Made by a program: the position numbers and the translations under genes | Shown: positions 48,407 to 61,020 of the stretch, in pieces | Layout of the letters: the number at the start of each line of letters is the position of its first letter | How positions within the stretch are numbered: position 1 is the stretch's first letter | DNA from: Epiperipatus broadwayi | Lineage: Eukaryota; Onychophora; Udeonychophora; Euonychophora; Peripatidae | DNA length: 64,000 nt | Direction: 5' to 3' | Assembly: GCA_028023455.1 (NCBI GenBank) | Contig: JAQFVV010012477.1 | Coordinates: 2,041,501-2,105,500 of the forward strand | The notes under the pieces: model-generated | Told to the model about the DNA's origin: nothing | The model's input: only the letters and a program-made list of their open reading frames with translations | The model's database searches: none

Positions 48407-48458
48407 AATAAAATTCTAAAATTTGTTATTAAAACTTGTGTCTGAGTTTTGTTTTCTC
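48407..48458 (+). terminator. Poly(A) signal with GT-rich downstream element
   Basis: AATAAA at 48407-48412 followed about 25 bp later by CTTGTGTCTGAGTTTTG, the usual spacing for a cleavage/polyadenylation site on the plus strand. AATAAA alone is common here; the GT-rich element makes this one stand out. Confidence 0.35.
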
Positions 48459-50540
48459 TACATCATTGCATGGATTCATAGGGTATGTTTACAGTCATTA
48501 AACTAAGTATATAATTGTTTGCACAAAATATAAATAAAGAAGCATATTTAATTTTAAATGTTTATTGGTGTTTTGTAATTGAATAATTATAAAATTGCAT
48601 TACATTATTGGTCATAAATCCATTATTATAGTAATTTGCTAAATTATATGCTATTAGTTGCCACTTACTTCATTTATCAGATTATCTAAACACTGCCACT
48701 TACTAATTATTTTATTACGTAAGGAAAAAGATAAACGAAGGGAGGATATTGAGTGATTAATTAATTTATTATGGTTATAAATTTGCGATAAAAGAAAAGC
48801 TATACTAGTGGGATTAAACAATGAAGATTGTGATTATTATTCTTATTGTTTTATTATTAATCTAACTTCAGAGTAGTAAATTATGACACAAAATCCCTTA
48901 TCATATTTTGCTACTTTATTTTAATTTAACATTGAATAAATTTAAGAACCTGAGATTATTTTATCTGAGCTAGATAATTACTATTATTGTTATGATAGAT
49001 AAAAGATTAATACTTTAATTGTGAAATGAGTTTAGTGATTAGAAGTTGCAGAAGTCATAAGAATACTATGTAGTTATTATATGTAACAGTAGTAAAAGGG
49101 AGGATAGTGTTCTTATGCCATTGAGGTGGTATTCTATGGAATACTATCTCAATGCAATCTACTTTGTCACTTTATTTCCACTTCTAATCTCATGAATTAT
49201 AGAATAGTTATTTGAGTTAATCTAAAACAGAACCTAAGTTAATTTTTTAAGAAACCTAAGCTAGCAAAGCATTTAAATAAATATCTCATTAATTGTTAGA
49301 GCTAGAACCCGGGGAGGCGATTTACACTATACTATATTATTTATTTTTGAGTGTAGTGGAGCTATACGAAGGAGAGGTCATATTTATATTATTTATTTTT
49401 GGGAGAAGTGGAGTACACATATACACGTAAATACACGTAGGGTGAGAGGGTAGATTGTGGCGTAACGTGGTGGGCTCGATGTGTAGTGGAGCTACACATA
49501 GGAAAGGTTATAATATATATAACTATTTAAAATATGAGGAAATATCTATTATACTTTTATTGTCAAATGTTATTAGTCCGTGACCAATGAAAATGGTAAA
49601 CTGTAACACTTTTACTATTCAAAAAGTAACTTCTTTTAAATGCAACCTTTTGTTCTTATGCAGACATTAAAGTACCACTGAAAAACTAGAGAAATAAATT
49701 TTCAATCTCTGAAATATATACATTAATAATGCATGAAACCAACAAATAAATACAAGTCAAATGCCTATAAAAATATTTTAAGTTGCACAATAAAATTTTG
49801 CAAATAATAAGAAATACACATATCCAATAAAAACAGCATATTTTTAGATAAATTTCATTATTTATGATTTTACTGTAAATCAAAAGAGCACTTTAAAGTT
49901 GAAAGAAAAGAACAACAGCCTGGTAATGTTATAATTCTGGTTTTTTTACATAGAAATTATGCCCTCAAGTGTTTTCAATATGCTAAAAGTAAACTACTCA
50001 TAGATGACATTAGAAATACATTATTAAATTTATTACTTACATTTTATATATTAAATGTAATAAAATGTATATAAAATAAGTATCTACAAATATATGCTAA
50101 CAAACTGAATTGATATAATTGGTCAAGAACAACATTACAATTGTCCATTTAATTGAGAAGCTATGAGAAAAGATTGTTCAATCAATGTATTATGCAAGTA
50201 TTTTGAATAAAATGCTTTTTATCTGCTTAGAGTTTCACCAGTTTTCCATGCAAATACAGTAATGAGTAATAGTTTTTCTTTGTCTCACTTCATAATCTAA
50301 TTATAAGTATTGAATTATTTAGAAAAACCACAAACTTTATTTAAACCTTCCAAATATGATCAACTGTTACTTATAGCACACAGATTGTTATATAACTTTA
50401 TTCTGAGTAATATTATTCTCATTTATTCTAAACCCAATTAATGACAATCTAGCCATAATTAGAAAAAAATTTATATACTTATTTATGAGATTTATTCTGA
50501 TTTCTCAACTTATATTTAAGAGAAAATTAATTAATAGTTC
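48459..50540. other. Spacer with purine-rich motifs and a GC-richer block
   Basis: Purine-rich AAGGGAGGATA-type motifs occur near 48735 and 49097 (and 48342). 49300-49500 is GC-richer, with a hairpin TGTGTAG/CTACACA near 49480 and repeated 'gtagtggagct'. These could be polypurine tracts or ends of decayed LTR elements, but no LTR pair, primer-binding site or coding relic was found. Confidence 0.3.
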
Positions 50541-50799
50541 CAGACATTAGGTACATTCCCATTTAGTTGACTTGTGGAATTATTTACCATTGTCAAGTTA
50601 TAAGTATTTTTTCCTTTTTATCCAATATTTTTGTGTTTTCCCAACCACCATATTCATTTATGCATACATGGTATTACAACTTTAGATATGTCTATTTTCT
50701 TTTTTCTAATTATCAGTTTGTCATCTTTCAATTACTATTAAATGGGGTGACTGGTCTTACTAATGTACATCCCTCCATTTCATAGATGCCATTTTTTTC

Positions 50800-51775
50800 A
50801 GTATTTCAAGTTTAGGTTTTATAAATGTTAGAATTTCATATAGTATGTTAGGTTTATGGATGTCTGTTTCAATGTTTTATGGATTCACTATATGCCCTAA
50901 AATTGTTTTTCCTTTTAATGGCTTTGTTTATTTAAGATTTTCCTACCATTTTTCATCACAGTTTATTCTATATAGACCTTTTAATTTTCAAATCACTGGT
51001 TTTGAATGTTTTTAGCTCTGTTCTATAGTGAGAATATAACTCAATGTTTTGTATTTCTGGGGTTATTTGTTAGGTATACTAATTATTTTTATGGTGTTTG
51101 GGGTTTGGTAATGTTAATTTTAATTTTCCTATAAAAATGTTTTGTCATAAGAATATCTAAGAATGCCATTTTTTTCTGGTTCTAACACTATTATAAATTT
51201 TATTGAAGAGAATGTGTTGTTAATGTGAGAACAGAATGTTTGTAATAATGCATCATTGTGTAGTCATATTATAAATATATCATCAATATAGCATAGCCAA
51301 AATTATGTTGATATGGAATAATATTTATGGCTGTAATTTTAAATTTGTCTCTGTAAATTTTGCTAATCAGGGGTAACAGTGAGTTTATTGAAAGAAATTT
51401 GTGTTTTAATGAAAATAATTTGTTGCTATACAGAATGATAATATGTAAACAAGCATCTATTTATATAGCGCGATGTTTATAATTGTAATTCACTAAATAT
51501 CAGCCTTTTACAGCTACTGTACATGTGCTTTAATGAGTGTTAAATAATAAATGAATATTTAACACTCATTAAAGCACATGTACAGTAGCTGTAAAAGGCT
51601 GATCTTTAGTGAATTAGAATGATAATAGTTATATTATACTATCAATAGAAAGAGTTTTCCCAGTTTATCAGTTATTATGGTTATTTAATCTTTTTCTTAT
51701 AATAAAGAATTATTCATCACAGCTTTTCTTGTGAATAAATTTTCCACATCAAAACCTACCAATATGACCCCCCCC
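50800..51775 (-). pseudogene. PLE-3 reverse transcriptase pseudogene
   Basis: The minus strand reads LVGFDVENLFTRKAVMNN (motif A, 51731-51768), then, past the insertion, FWLCYIDDIFII (catalytic YIDD at 51279-51290), then INNTFSSIKFIIVLEPEKNG and a frameshifted FLDIL-type block. The remaining downstream part is too decayed to confirm the GIY-YIG domain. Many stops and shifts; dead. Confidence 0.75.
51432..51627. mobile_element. Foldback insertion in PLE-3, 12-bp TSD
   Basis: Exact duplications AGAATGATAATA at 51432-51443 and 51616-51627 bound 172 bp. Arms of about 60 bp are near-perfect inverted copies (TCAGCCTTTTACAGCTAC / GTAGCTGTAAAAGGCTGA) around 8 bp. No ORF; no ribozyme core recognised. 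Confidence 0.9.
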
Positions 51776-51790
51776 CCAATTCCATGTTGT

Positions 51791-52680
51791 TGATTAATTG
51801 TACAAAGTATGACCATGAACATTGAGATTGTTCTTATAAACATGAAAAATCACATACAGTTGACTGATGTTGAATATAATAATGAAAAAATTTATTATTC
51901 TTTGTATCAATTATACGCATACATATATCATGTATCATACAGAAAAAAAAATTGATAATATTAATCTTGAGCCAAATATACCAGAATTACAGCGATCCAT
52001 AATTTATATTAATTTAAAAATAATATACTACAGTAAAGAGCAGAAAGTTAATGATAAAAACTAAGCATCTATTTCACGTTTCACATTCTTCAGATAATTT
52101 TTTAAACAATATATATATAGAAAGATTAATATAATGTTTCATTTTGGGTTCCACCTAAAGTTAATAGATGAGTAAATAAGTAAAAAAAATATTATAACTA
52201 TGATGCAAAAATTAATATTATGTATACAATTTTATGTGAGTGCAATCCTTCATTCACAAATGAAATAAAGTGTATTCTTAAGAAAATGTTAAAAAGCATG
52301 AGATGTTACATAAAATAAGGGAAGCCATGATTTGAAAACGGCAATTTGTTTCCCTTAATTACAAAAATAAATGTGTTTACCTTCAGTTTTGATCTGAAAA
52401 ATATTAAGGTTCTTCATAAAAAGAGAAACTATATTATAATTATATTAAGGAAGCAATTTTGATAAATAAAAACAAAAATATCTTTAATCAATAGACTATA
52501 AATCTTGTAATAGAAACAGATAATGGTAACTTCTGATAAATTTAAATAGTTTTTTTGTTGAAGAAGATTATGAAATGGACCAAAAATACTACTACAGTTT
52601 GGGATAGTTATTTATAAAATATATTATTACCATTATAGTTTTACTATTTTTATTGTAATTACATATATACAAATACAAAC
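51791..52680. other. Spacer, nothing recognised
   Basis: AT-rich; the open frame 51867-52064 shows no family motif. Confidence 0.45.
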
Positions 52681-52689
52681 AAGTCTTGA

Positions 52690-52870
52690 TTAACAAACAG
52701 ACAGCATAAATTAAGATCACAGAGTTCTGGGATGGTTAGCCTTTCAAAGTATTAGTTGTCAAAGATTACGAAGATAGTCGAAAACACTCTTATGTGGATA
52801 AAATTTTTAAACTTATACTTTATATATATCTAATTACTGTATTTATAAATATTCAATTATAAGATTACAT
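52690..52870 (+). mobile_element. PLE terminal-repeat fragment
   Basis: The stretch 'aagatcacagagttctgggatgg', 'caaagtattagttgtcaaag', 'aagatagtcgaaaac', then the A/T-rich end matches the terminus of PLE-4 (3080-3240) in order. GATAGTCGAAAAC at about 52773-52785 is the stem II/GAAAC half of a decayed hammerhead. No coding sequence attached. Confidence 0.65.
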
Positions 52871-53129
52871 ATATATACACACCATGATCTAATATTAGTA
52901 CATCTAACGTATCAGTGATTTGAGTTTAAACACCTCATAAAACTTGATTTAATTTTAATACAGCTGTGATTTTCCAAAAATCTTAATGCATAATTTTATA
53001 TACATAAATTATCATCAATGTAGTTTATTATAAAATAGTTGTTCAATAAAGGAAGTATTTAAATATATTTAACCATAAAATAACCCTGAGAAATAATTTT
53101 CTTAAAAACTAATACTTGACTAATTTAAT

Positions 53130-54062
53130 AATAGTATTTTTTGTAATTATAAATTTTATTAAACGCACATTATTATATTAAGTAATATTTACTAAGGCAG
53201 TAACCTTTAGGAATAAGCGTCTTAAAAATTTGAAGGTAGGTACCTCTACAGGTCTTAGTCACAAACTTTCACTATGAAGAAAAGAGGGAAACCTTCTTTA
53301 CTTCAACCTACTTTTATATATGAATAGGTGAAGCTGAAGTGATTAGATCTAAGAGAGTGAAGCTATTCATTACTTCACTAATTAAGTCCACAATTCTTAT
53401 TATACATTAGTACTCACGAAATCTTACGATTTACAATGAGTTAATGGAAAGATCTTATAGTAAGAAATCTATTACGATAATTTAAAGTTGCAATTATAAA
53501 TTTTATTAAACGCACATTATAATATTAAGTAATATTTACTAAGGCAGTAACCTTTAGCTTCACCTATTCATATATAAAAGTAGGTTGACCTAAAGAAGGT
53601 TTCCCTTTTTTCTTCATAGCGAAAGCTTGTGACTAAGACCTGTAGATGTCCCTACCTTCGAATTTTTAAGACGCTTATTCCTAAAAGTTACTGCGTTAGT
53701 AAATATTACTTAATATAATAATGTGCGTTTAATAAAATTTATAATTACAACTTTAAATTACCATAATAGATTTCTTACTATAAGATCTTTCCATTAACTT
53801 GTTGTAAATTATAAGATTTCGTGGGTACTAACGTATAATAAGAATTGTGGACTTAATTAGTAAAGTATTGAATAGCTTCACACTCTTAGATCCAATCACT
53901 TCAGCTTCACCTATTCATATATAAAAGTAGGTTGAAGTAAAGAAGGTTTCTCTCTTTTCTTCATAGTGAAAGCTTGTGACTAAGACCTGTAGAGGTCCCT
54001 ACCTTCGAATTTTTTAAGATGCTTATTCCTAAAGGTTACTGCCTTAGTAAATAGTATTCTTT
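53130..54062. mobile_element. Superfamily T element, copy T-Z, with 13-bp TSD
   Basis: Flanked by AATAGTATT[T/C]TTT (53130-53142, 54050-54062; one mismatch). An inverted unit (about 53143-53553) faces forward units (53553-54049); landmarks 'ttactgc[cg]ttagtaaata' recur at about 53692 and 54040 (period about 348 bp). Shared order with T-X: 'attgtggac', 'cacactcttag', 'aaaagtagg', 'acctgtagaggtccctac', 'aaggttactgcctt'. The inverted unit holds the best-formed stem hairpin, AAATC-GTAA-GATTT. No ORF. Confidence 0.85.
53411..53443 (-). ncRNA. Conserved GNRA hairpin of superfamily T (best copy)
   Basis: The minus strand forms ACTCA/TGAGT and AAATC/GATTT stems with a GTAA loop. Equivalent positions: 59684-59697 (AAATC-GAAA-GATTT), 60046-60059 (AAATC-CAAA-GATTT), 14135-14148 and 9081-9095 (imperfect), 53797-53828 (degenerate). 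Conservation of the stem while neighbouring sequence diverges suggests a functional RNA fold; its role is unknown. Confidence 0.5.
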
Positions 54063-54137
54063 ATGATTTTTTGTAAAAAAAATCCAGAAAGGCCTTCATC
54101 ATGCATGGGTTACCTATTTAAGAGTAGAAATTGTCCA

Positions 54138-54815
<678 letters not shown>

Positions 54816-55830
54816 CTTGTCTTCCTAACTATCAGTTTTTCAAGCTATTTATAATCTATAGGTTTTGTCAATTTAATATTATATTTCTATTTATTTCATT
54901 TTTTTAATGTATCTCTTTATCTTACCATTACTCTACATTTCTGTTAATTTATTGATATTTTCATCCAATTACGCATATTCATTTGTCTGTTTAATTTTAG
55001 ACAATATCTCGTTGTTGTTTTTTTCCATTTATTTACCAATTTATCTATCTATTGGCAAATCATCGATAGAACATTATGTATATAAACTTTTATTTTTAAA
55101 CTAAACAAAAAAGTTGAAAAAGAGAAAGAAAAAAGAAAAAAAAACAACAATTAAGTTCAAAGAAACATTATTTATTAAAATATCTACACCTCACATATCT
55201 ACCCATAGGGGATACTGGTTACTTTGTAATGACTTTTTGTTTTACATAAAAAAGTAGGCTGATTAAATATTTAAACCGAAAAGGATATATTTAAATAATT
55301 TATATATGTTTTCGCTATTGTAAAGTTTTAAACTATTTAAAATCTATATATATTTTAAACAAGTCTAAAGCTCTCTGGTAGATGAATAAGTTTAGAATAC
55401 TGAGCTCAACGGTGCTTAAAATACGATGTTTAGAAAGTTTTAATAAATGCATTCTTTCAAACAGAAACTTGCTCCACTATGAGTAAAATAATTCACAATA
55501 ATAAGTAAGTTAAAAGGCTGTAACTATGCATTTATATTTAATGAGATAATACATACATGAAATTAGACAGTATAATGTGAATTTCTATTTAAAACTATTT
55601 AAATTTTGTTTTACAAATTAAAATCTGGGTGTTCGCATTTCATTTACATATATAAACAATTATTTTTTTCAATAAGTGCTCCCATTTTTCTGAAATTAGA
55701 TGTTTACAAAAAACGGATTATCTGAAACCTGCAATCAATATTTATTTATAGATATCATAGCTAGATTGGTGTATTATTATTATTATTTAAATACAAATAT
55801 AACTTATATACTTAGAGTTTAAATATAAAT
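54816..55830. other. Spacer, nothing recognised
   Basis: AT-rich flank of the microsatellite with traces of ATCT; no gene. Confidence 0.5.
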
Positions 55831-55831
55831 A

Positions 55832-56040
55832 GGGGTTTTGAACACAGACTTTCAAGTACTTTTCAATTAGCTCATACAACCGGTACGCACGACCGTACAC
55901 ATGGCTAAAAGATGTGGGAATATGACGATCTGAAGCAACTGATATGCATATTGGAGATTTTTTTTTATATGTGCGTAATCATGTGTATTGGTTGTATGAG
56001 ATAGAGTGGAAAATTGAAGGGTGCTTGAAAATTTCAGAAA
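55832..56040. mobile_element. Hammerhead family A foldback (copy A3), ribozyme truncated
   Basis: Left arm (55832-55915: GAACACAGACTTTCAAG..., CTCATACAACCGGTACGCAC) and right arm (about 55960-56036: GTGTATTGGTTGTATGAG..., GTGCTTGAAA) are inverted versions of A1. At the centre, CAACTGAT runs directly into ATGCATATTGGAGAT near 55936-55960: the stem II/GAAA part is deleted while stem I remains. Confidence 0.8.
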
Positions 56041-59000
56041 ATAATTTCTAAATTATCTGCTATTAAAACATGATATATTATGAATTTATTTCATAGAAAC
56101 TTTGTTTGCTCTTATTACAGTTGTAGTGAATTAATTGTACATGTTAAATGTATTGAAGCTGGCGATAATTATGAAAACTGATAATTTTACTACAACTTCA
56201 AATAAAAAATTTTTTTATATTAATCAAAATAATCATCCTTTTTCACAAATTATGACTAAAATACAATCATTTGCTGAAGTATTTTTGTCTTTTTTTTTTC
56301 AATTATGAAATATTAAAAATCCAAATGCCTCACACAATTACTAATTTTAACACCCAGCTTAGAACAATGAGGTGGCAAATTGAATAATGGATGGCTCATT
56401 TTTGAACATCTGTATATTTATTTATTTGACCAATCTCTATTTAAAAATAAATAAAACATAATTTAAAAACTCGAATTTTTTGCTGTATTATAAATTGCAT
56501 TGATCAGATTTACATTATTATTTTTTTATTTATTTCAACAAATGTAAACGTTAATTACTAAATGTGCATATTTAAATAATTATGTAATTTTTAAAAAAAA
56601 GAAATTTGATATTAAATTGCCTTTAAATAAATATGTATTAGATAAAAAATAATATCATACTTCCCTCATCCAGCAATCTTATTATGTTTTTTTATTGTTA
56701 TAAATTTAACATTTGTGATGGCTTCTATAAATTTGTTGCTGAATTTTGATATATAGAAGACATGTAATGCTTTACTGTTACTCTATGTTGTACATAAATG
56801 CACATTAAAATATTACTACACATTTATATCTAACTTATATCATCCTACCTGACTTATTTTCGCTTTAAGTAACACATTATTAATATACTAAGAAAAAAAA
56901 AAGTTTTGTTATTATTCTTTGTTTATTTATTTTTTAATAAGATATACTTCATTCTTTATTTATAAAACAAACATCAATGCTATTATTATTACTATATTAA
57001 TAACCAATAATAACTTTTTTAGTATCTATAATTGTAAGGACATAGTCCAACTGAATAATCCGTTGTCAAAAACATCCATTCTGTCTTTTGTTGTTTCAAA
57101 ATCCCCAGTAAACAGTAAAAAAATAATTTCTCATACTATCTCATTAAATGTAATACAATTATTTTTAGAATGTAACACACTAAATACAAACAGAGAAAAT
57201 TTTGTAATTTAGATATTGTTATTGCCTTGTTATTATTCTAAATAGTTGTAAGTAATTACTTCTATTTTATTTACTACTATTAATAGTAAATAATAATAAT
57301 TTAAGCCTAAGTTACTTGACAGATTATAAGATACAAATAATGATAATAATAAACAGGTGCTCGTAAAAGAATTCCAAAAAAAAGATAGAGAAACAAAACG
57401 ACATTGGAAATGAGTTTTGTGATAATTATACAACAAACCTGTGAATCAAAATATATCTACATATAGAATATGCTGGCATTTTTTTTTTAAATTTCTTTAG
57501 CACAAAACTTTTTTCTAAAATAATTCAAGAGCATGTCTAATTGTAGCTCTCCAATGATTTATTCTATTTTCTGCTCAATATTATCAATGTAAACATTTCA
57601 CACTGGATTTTTTTAATTAATACTTGCAAAATAGAATGATATATCTCACCCATGAAAATTATGTTCAAGTTTACCATAAAATGGCATTAGAAGGTCTTAC
57701 ACTGTTCAGTTATTTTACATATCCAATCCAATAAAAGTGGGTTTTTTACAATAATGACTTCTCTAGTATTTCATGCAGGAAGTTTAACATATTGATTATT
57801 TTTATGACATTGTCATTTATTTTAAAAATATTACATAACATTCTTATGTAAAACTTTTTAATGCCTTTATTCCGCACTGGTAGGATGTTCAAGCATTGCT
57901 TCTATACAATAAATTAAGTAAAGTAATATTCCTATACTTAGTTGCAATTCTTAATTAGCTGTAATGAAATGCTTTATTTGGTAATATGTTAAACAACTGC
58001 AGCTCATTGGAAATTGTGTTGTACCTCATCATCTAAGCCCACCTTTCTATTTAAAAACTATCAAGACATTTAAACTTGAATACATTTTTAAGTTGATAAC
58101 CTTTCATGCCAAAAGTTGCTGAGGACTTCTTTTCCTATTATTGACTGCTAAAAAACTTGAATTATTTGAATTTTAATTAATCAAAGTCTTTATATCTTGT
58201 ATTCAAAACATAAAATATATTTTGTAAATCGTCTACTAAAGTTGCAGAATTAACATTAACATCAACAAAATTAAAAATTCAGCAAGTTCTTATTTTTCTT
58301 TTAATAAATTCAAAATAAATATTTTATCATCAGATCTGTAGAGTAACCTGGTCATTCTTTGATTAAGGCTTATATAAACAATTACAAAGACTATTCGCAT
58401 AAAAACTGAAAACAATGTTTGGGCAATACTTATTCTTTTTTAACATCAGTTTTTATTTTAAATGCCTATTTTTCACTCTCTCATTTCATTAAGTAGAAGC
58501 TGTATATCACAAATAAATTTTAATAGGCAAACAATTTTAAACAATGCCACAGACTGAAATATGTGACTTTATCAATTCAATAAATTACACTATATAAATC
58601 ACTCTTTATTTCCTTCACAGTAACGTAATCTATATCTATATGGCTTCATCATTCTCTAGTACCACATTGAAGTTTGGGTATTCATTCCCCTATAACTGGA
58701 ATCACCTCTATTCAGCAAAATCCTTAAAAGAAACTTTGATGTAATAGATAATAATAATATTCATTGATAATTATTACAATTGTATCTATTTTCTTTCTTT
58801 TTATAAATTGAATTAATAAAAACATCCTTAATATCAATTGATACCAACTTCTTGCATGCATAAATTCCCAAAAAAAAATTACAGTACTTTTGAAGTGAAC
58901 ATATCCTCACTCTATTTTAAACTTTCTTCATTTATTTCATCAGAAATTGCAGCATTTATATTTTTATGATTAGGAAGAGCTGCTCTAATTCATTATGGTA

Positions 59001-59573
59001 GATATTTTTGTCCAAATCTAAATAAGTAAAATAAATTGGATATATCATTAATGTATCATCATTTCAATTCTTGTATCATTACTTAAAAGAGGAATAAAAT
59101 ATTTCCTCTATCTGTTCAAAATATATAAAAATTGTTACATTTAATAGGATCATGACCCTATTTCTCAGACCTGTATATTGCTTTCAATGCAACAAAAAAT
59201 TCTGAAATCACCATGATCAGAGAATGTTTGTATCTCAATTGCAGTTGAATTCACCAATCAATTTTAAGCCTTCTTCCGTTCTCTACTTTTATTATTAAAT
59301 TTCACATTTTTCTATTTTCAGACAAGCAAAAAATGCTACATGTTGCCTTTTAATCCAATTAATAATAACAAAAACATGTTCAACATGATCATGATTTTTG
59401 TTTAGTGAACCCAAAAATGTATTTATTTGTATCCATAACATACATTTTAAGAGAATGTTATGTTTCAATAATATGATAGTCATAAATACCAAGGTAACAA
59501 TTTTGATATATAATACCTGTTGAAATTTACTTTATATAGTAGATTTTTCTAAAGAATAAATATTATTTTTTTT
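56041..59573. other. Spacer, no supported gene
   Basis: AT-rich. Frames such as 56919-57212 (+) and 59295-59492 (-) lack motifs. The minus strand of 57.5-58.0 kb has a faintly coding-like texture (see rejected items). Confidence 0.4.
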
Positions 59574-60338
59574 AATATAATTATATTAAATTTATTAAGT
59601 GCAAGCAGATGATATAATAATAATGTGAAAAGCTGAAACTTTTGACATATGCACCTTAAAAAATTTGAAAATTACTGCGTAGTAAATCGAAAGATTTCTC
59701 ATTGTTTATTTATATATAATATTTAGTGCATTAAATGTAAAAGTATTTAAAACTTCACACTCTTAGTTCAAAATTCTTGAGCCTGGTTTATTATATATAA
59801 ATTTAAGTAGAGAAGAAGATGGGTTCCATCTTTTTCTCATAAAATCTCTGACTTGTGTTTTGAATTGAGAGTTCCTTATGCAGTCATTATTACTATCTGA
59901 TTGGCTGTCATTTAAACATTTTTAAGGTGCATTTGTCAAAGGTTTCAGCCTTTCATGTTATTATTTCATCTGCTTGCACTTAATAAATTTAATATATTTA
60001 TATTTGTTACAATGATTTCATTAGATTTGAAAATCACTGCATAGTAAATCCAAAGATTTCACATTGTTTATTTATATATAATATTTAGTGAATTAAATGT
60101 GAAGGTGTTTAAAGCTTCACACTCTTAGTTCAAAATACTTGAATCTGGCTTATTTATATATAAATTTAATTAGAGAAGAAGGTGGGTTCCATCTTTTTCT
60201 TATAAAATCTCTCACTTGTGTTTTGAATTGAGTATTTCTTGTGCAGTCCTTATTACTATCTGATTGGCTCTCATTTAACATTTTTAAGGTGCATCTGTCA
60301 AAGGTTTCAGCCTTTTATGTTATTATTTGAATATAATT
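59574..60338. mobile_element. Superfamily T element, copy T-Y2, tandem 352-bp units
   Basis: A short inverted part (about 59583-59670) is followed by two direct units: 'actgc[ga]tagtaaatc' recurs at about 59674 and 60036 (period about 352-360 bp). Each has 'agcttcacactcttag' or a close variant, 'gagaagaaggtgggttcc'-type sequence and the terminal 'aaggtttcagcctt'. It is close to T-Y1 at 13.9 kb in sequence. A 9-bp AATATAATT at 59574 and 60330 may be the TSD. Confidence 0.8.
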
Positions 60339-60429
60339 GGAATCTATTTTAATGCAAGTGTTATTATAATTTTAGAGTATACTAGTCTATGAAATGTCCA
60401 ACAATCTACACTTGTAAATGCTTGCATAA

Positions 60430-61020
60430 TGTTAACACTTGTATTATAACTTGTAAGTAAAATATAATCTACGACATGTCATGATTCTGAATATTGATCC
60501 ATTCATGTTCATTGATAGTGTTGTTTCTGCATAAGCAGTGAGTTGATGTGTTCAATAAACATTCAACAGTAATAAAAACATTTGCATTTATAGCATTAAT
60601 ACCATTATTTCCAAAATACTTCTTTCCAGTCTACTAATGTCTCCAAAAATAACTTAATGGTATTGCTGTAATAATTCTATCCATCAAGGATTGAAAACTT
60701 TTTTCTCTGAATTCTTTGTATCTATGGTTGTAGTAGATAAAAAAATGAGCATTAGTACCATTATAAAAGGTGAATTTTAACACTATTAGCCTTTGAATAA
60801 TACAATAAGGAATTATAATACTAGATGATGCTGAATTAGACTTTACAACAAATTCAATAACATACATTCTACTTTGACTTTTTGACATGCTTTTCCAAAA
60901 AAAATTATATCCACCTATCTGTTCTATTAAACTTACTGTCTCTGGAAGATGAGTTTTACTAAGAGCAATCATATCAACATTAAATCTTGACATATCCTTA
61001 GCCACAAGTACAGACCTCCT
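60430..61020 (-). pseudogene. RTE-clade LINE endonuclease relic
   Basis: The minus-strand 123-residue frame reads FNVDMIALSKTHLPE, then GGYNFFWKSMSK and RLIVLKFTF, matching the N-terminal apurinic-endonuclease-like domain of RTE/craniofacial-development-protein-2-like LINE proteins (YNIDIAALSETRL...GYTFFWKG...). In another frame it continues DWKKYFGNNGINAINANV, the domain's later W-x-x-V-x-G-x-HG block, and fades towards 60430. The expected GDFNA motif is destroyed. No reverse transcriptase follows; a truncated, dead copy. Confidence 0.8.

Larger units (their letters stand above)
45430..48458 (+). other. Possible host transcription unit (gene or lncRNA)
   Basis: This is the only stretch with a promoter-like block, donor and acceptor candidates, short protein-like frames and a well-formed poly(A) site. 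It contains no transposon coding sequence that I recognise. Exon structure cannot be settled from sequence alone. It also holds the paired hairpin repeats at 47268-47360. Confidence 0.28.
50540..51790 (-). mobile_element. Penelope-like element relic PLE-3
   Basis: Heavily decayed PLE on the minus strand, split by a foldback insertion. RT motif A and YIDD remain recognisable. It probably belongs to the same lineage as the terminal fragment at 52.69-52.87 kb, which would be its inverted 5' end. Confidence 0.72.

Noticed and set aside
49119-49154. Perfect 16-bp hairpin beginning with a let-7-like TTGAGGTGGT
   Set aside because: The stem is too short and the loop only 4 nt for a microRNA precursor, and the resemblance to let-7 stops after about 9 bases.
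48330-49500. Purine-rich AAGGGAGGATA motifs as LTR polypurine tracts
   Set aside because: No flanking LTR pair, primer-binding site, integrase or RT relic of an LTR element was found nearby.
53143-54049. Helitron interpretation of superfamily T (AAGG...CCTT terminal hairpin)
   Set aside because: Helitrons make no target duplications and end in CTRR; these elements have 13-15 bp duplications and no such end.
57540-58050. Minus-strand stretch with coding-like texture (EAMLEHP, KIQCEMFTL)
   Set aside because: Many stops, no ordered family motifs; not enough to call a transposase.
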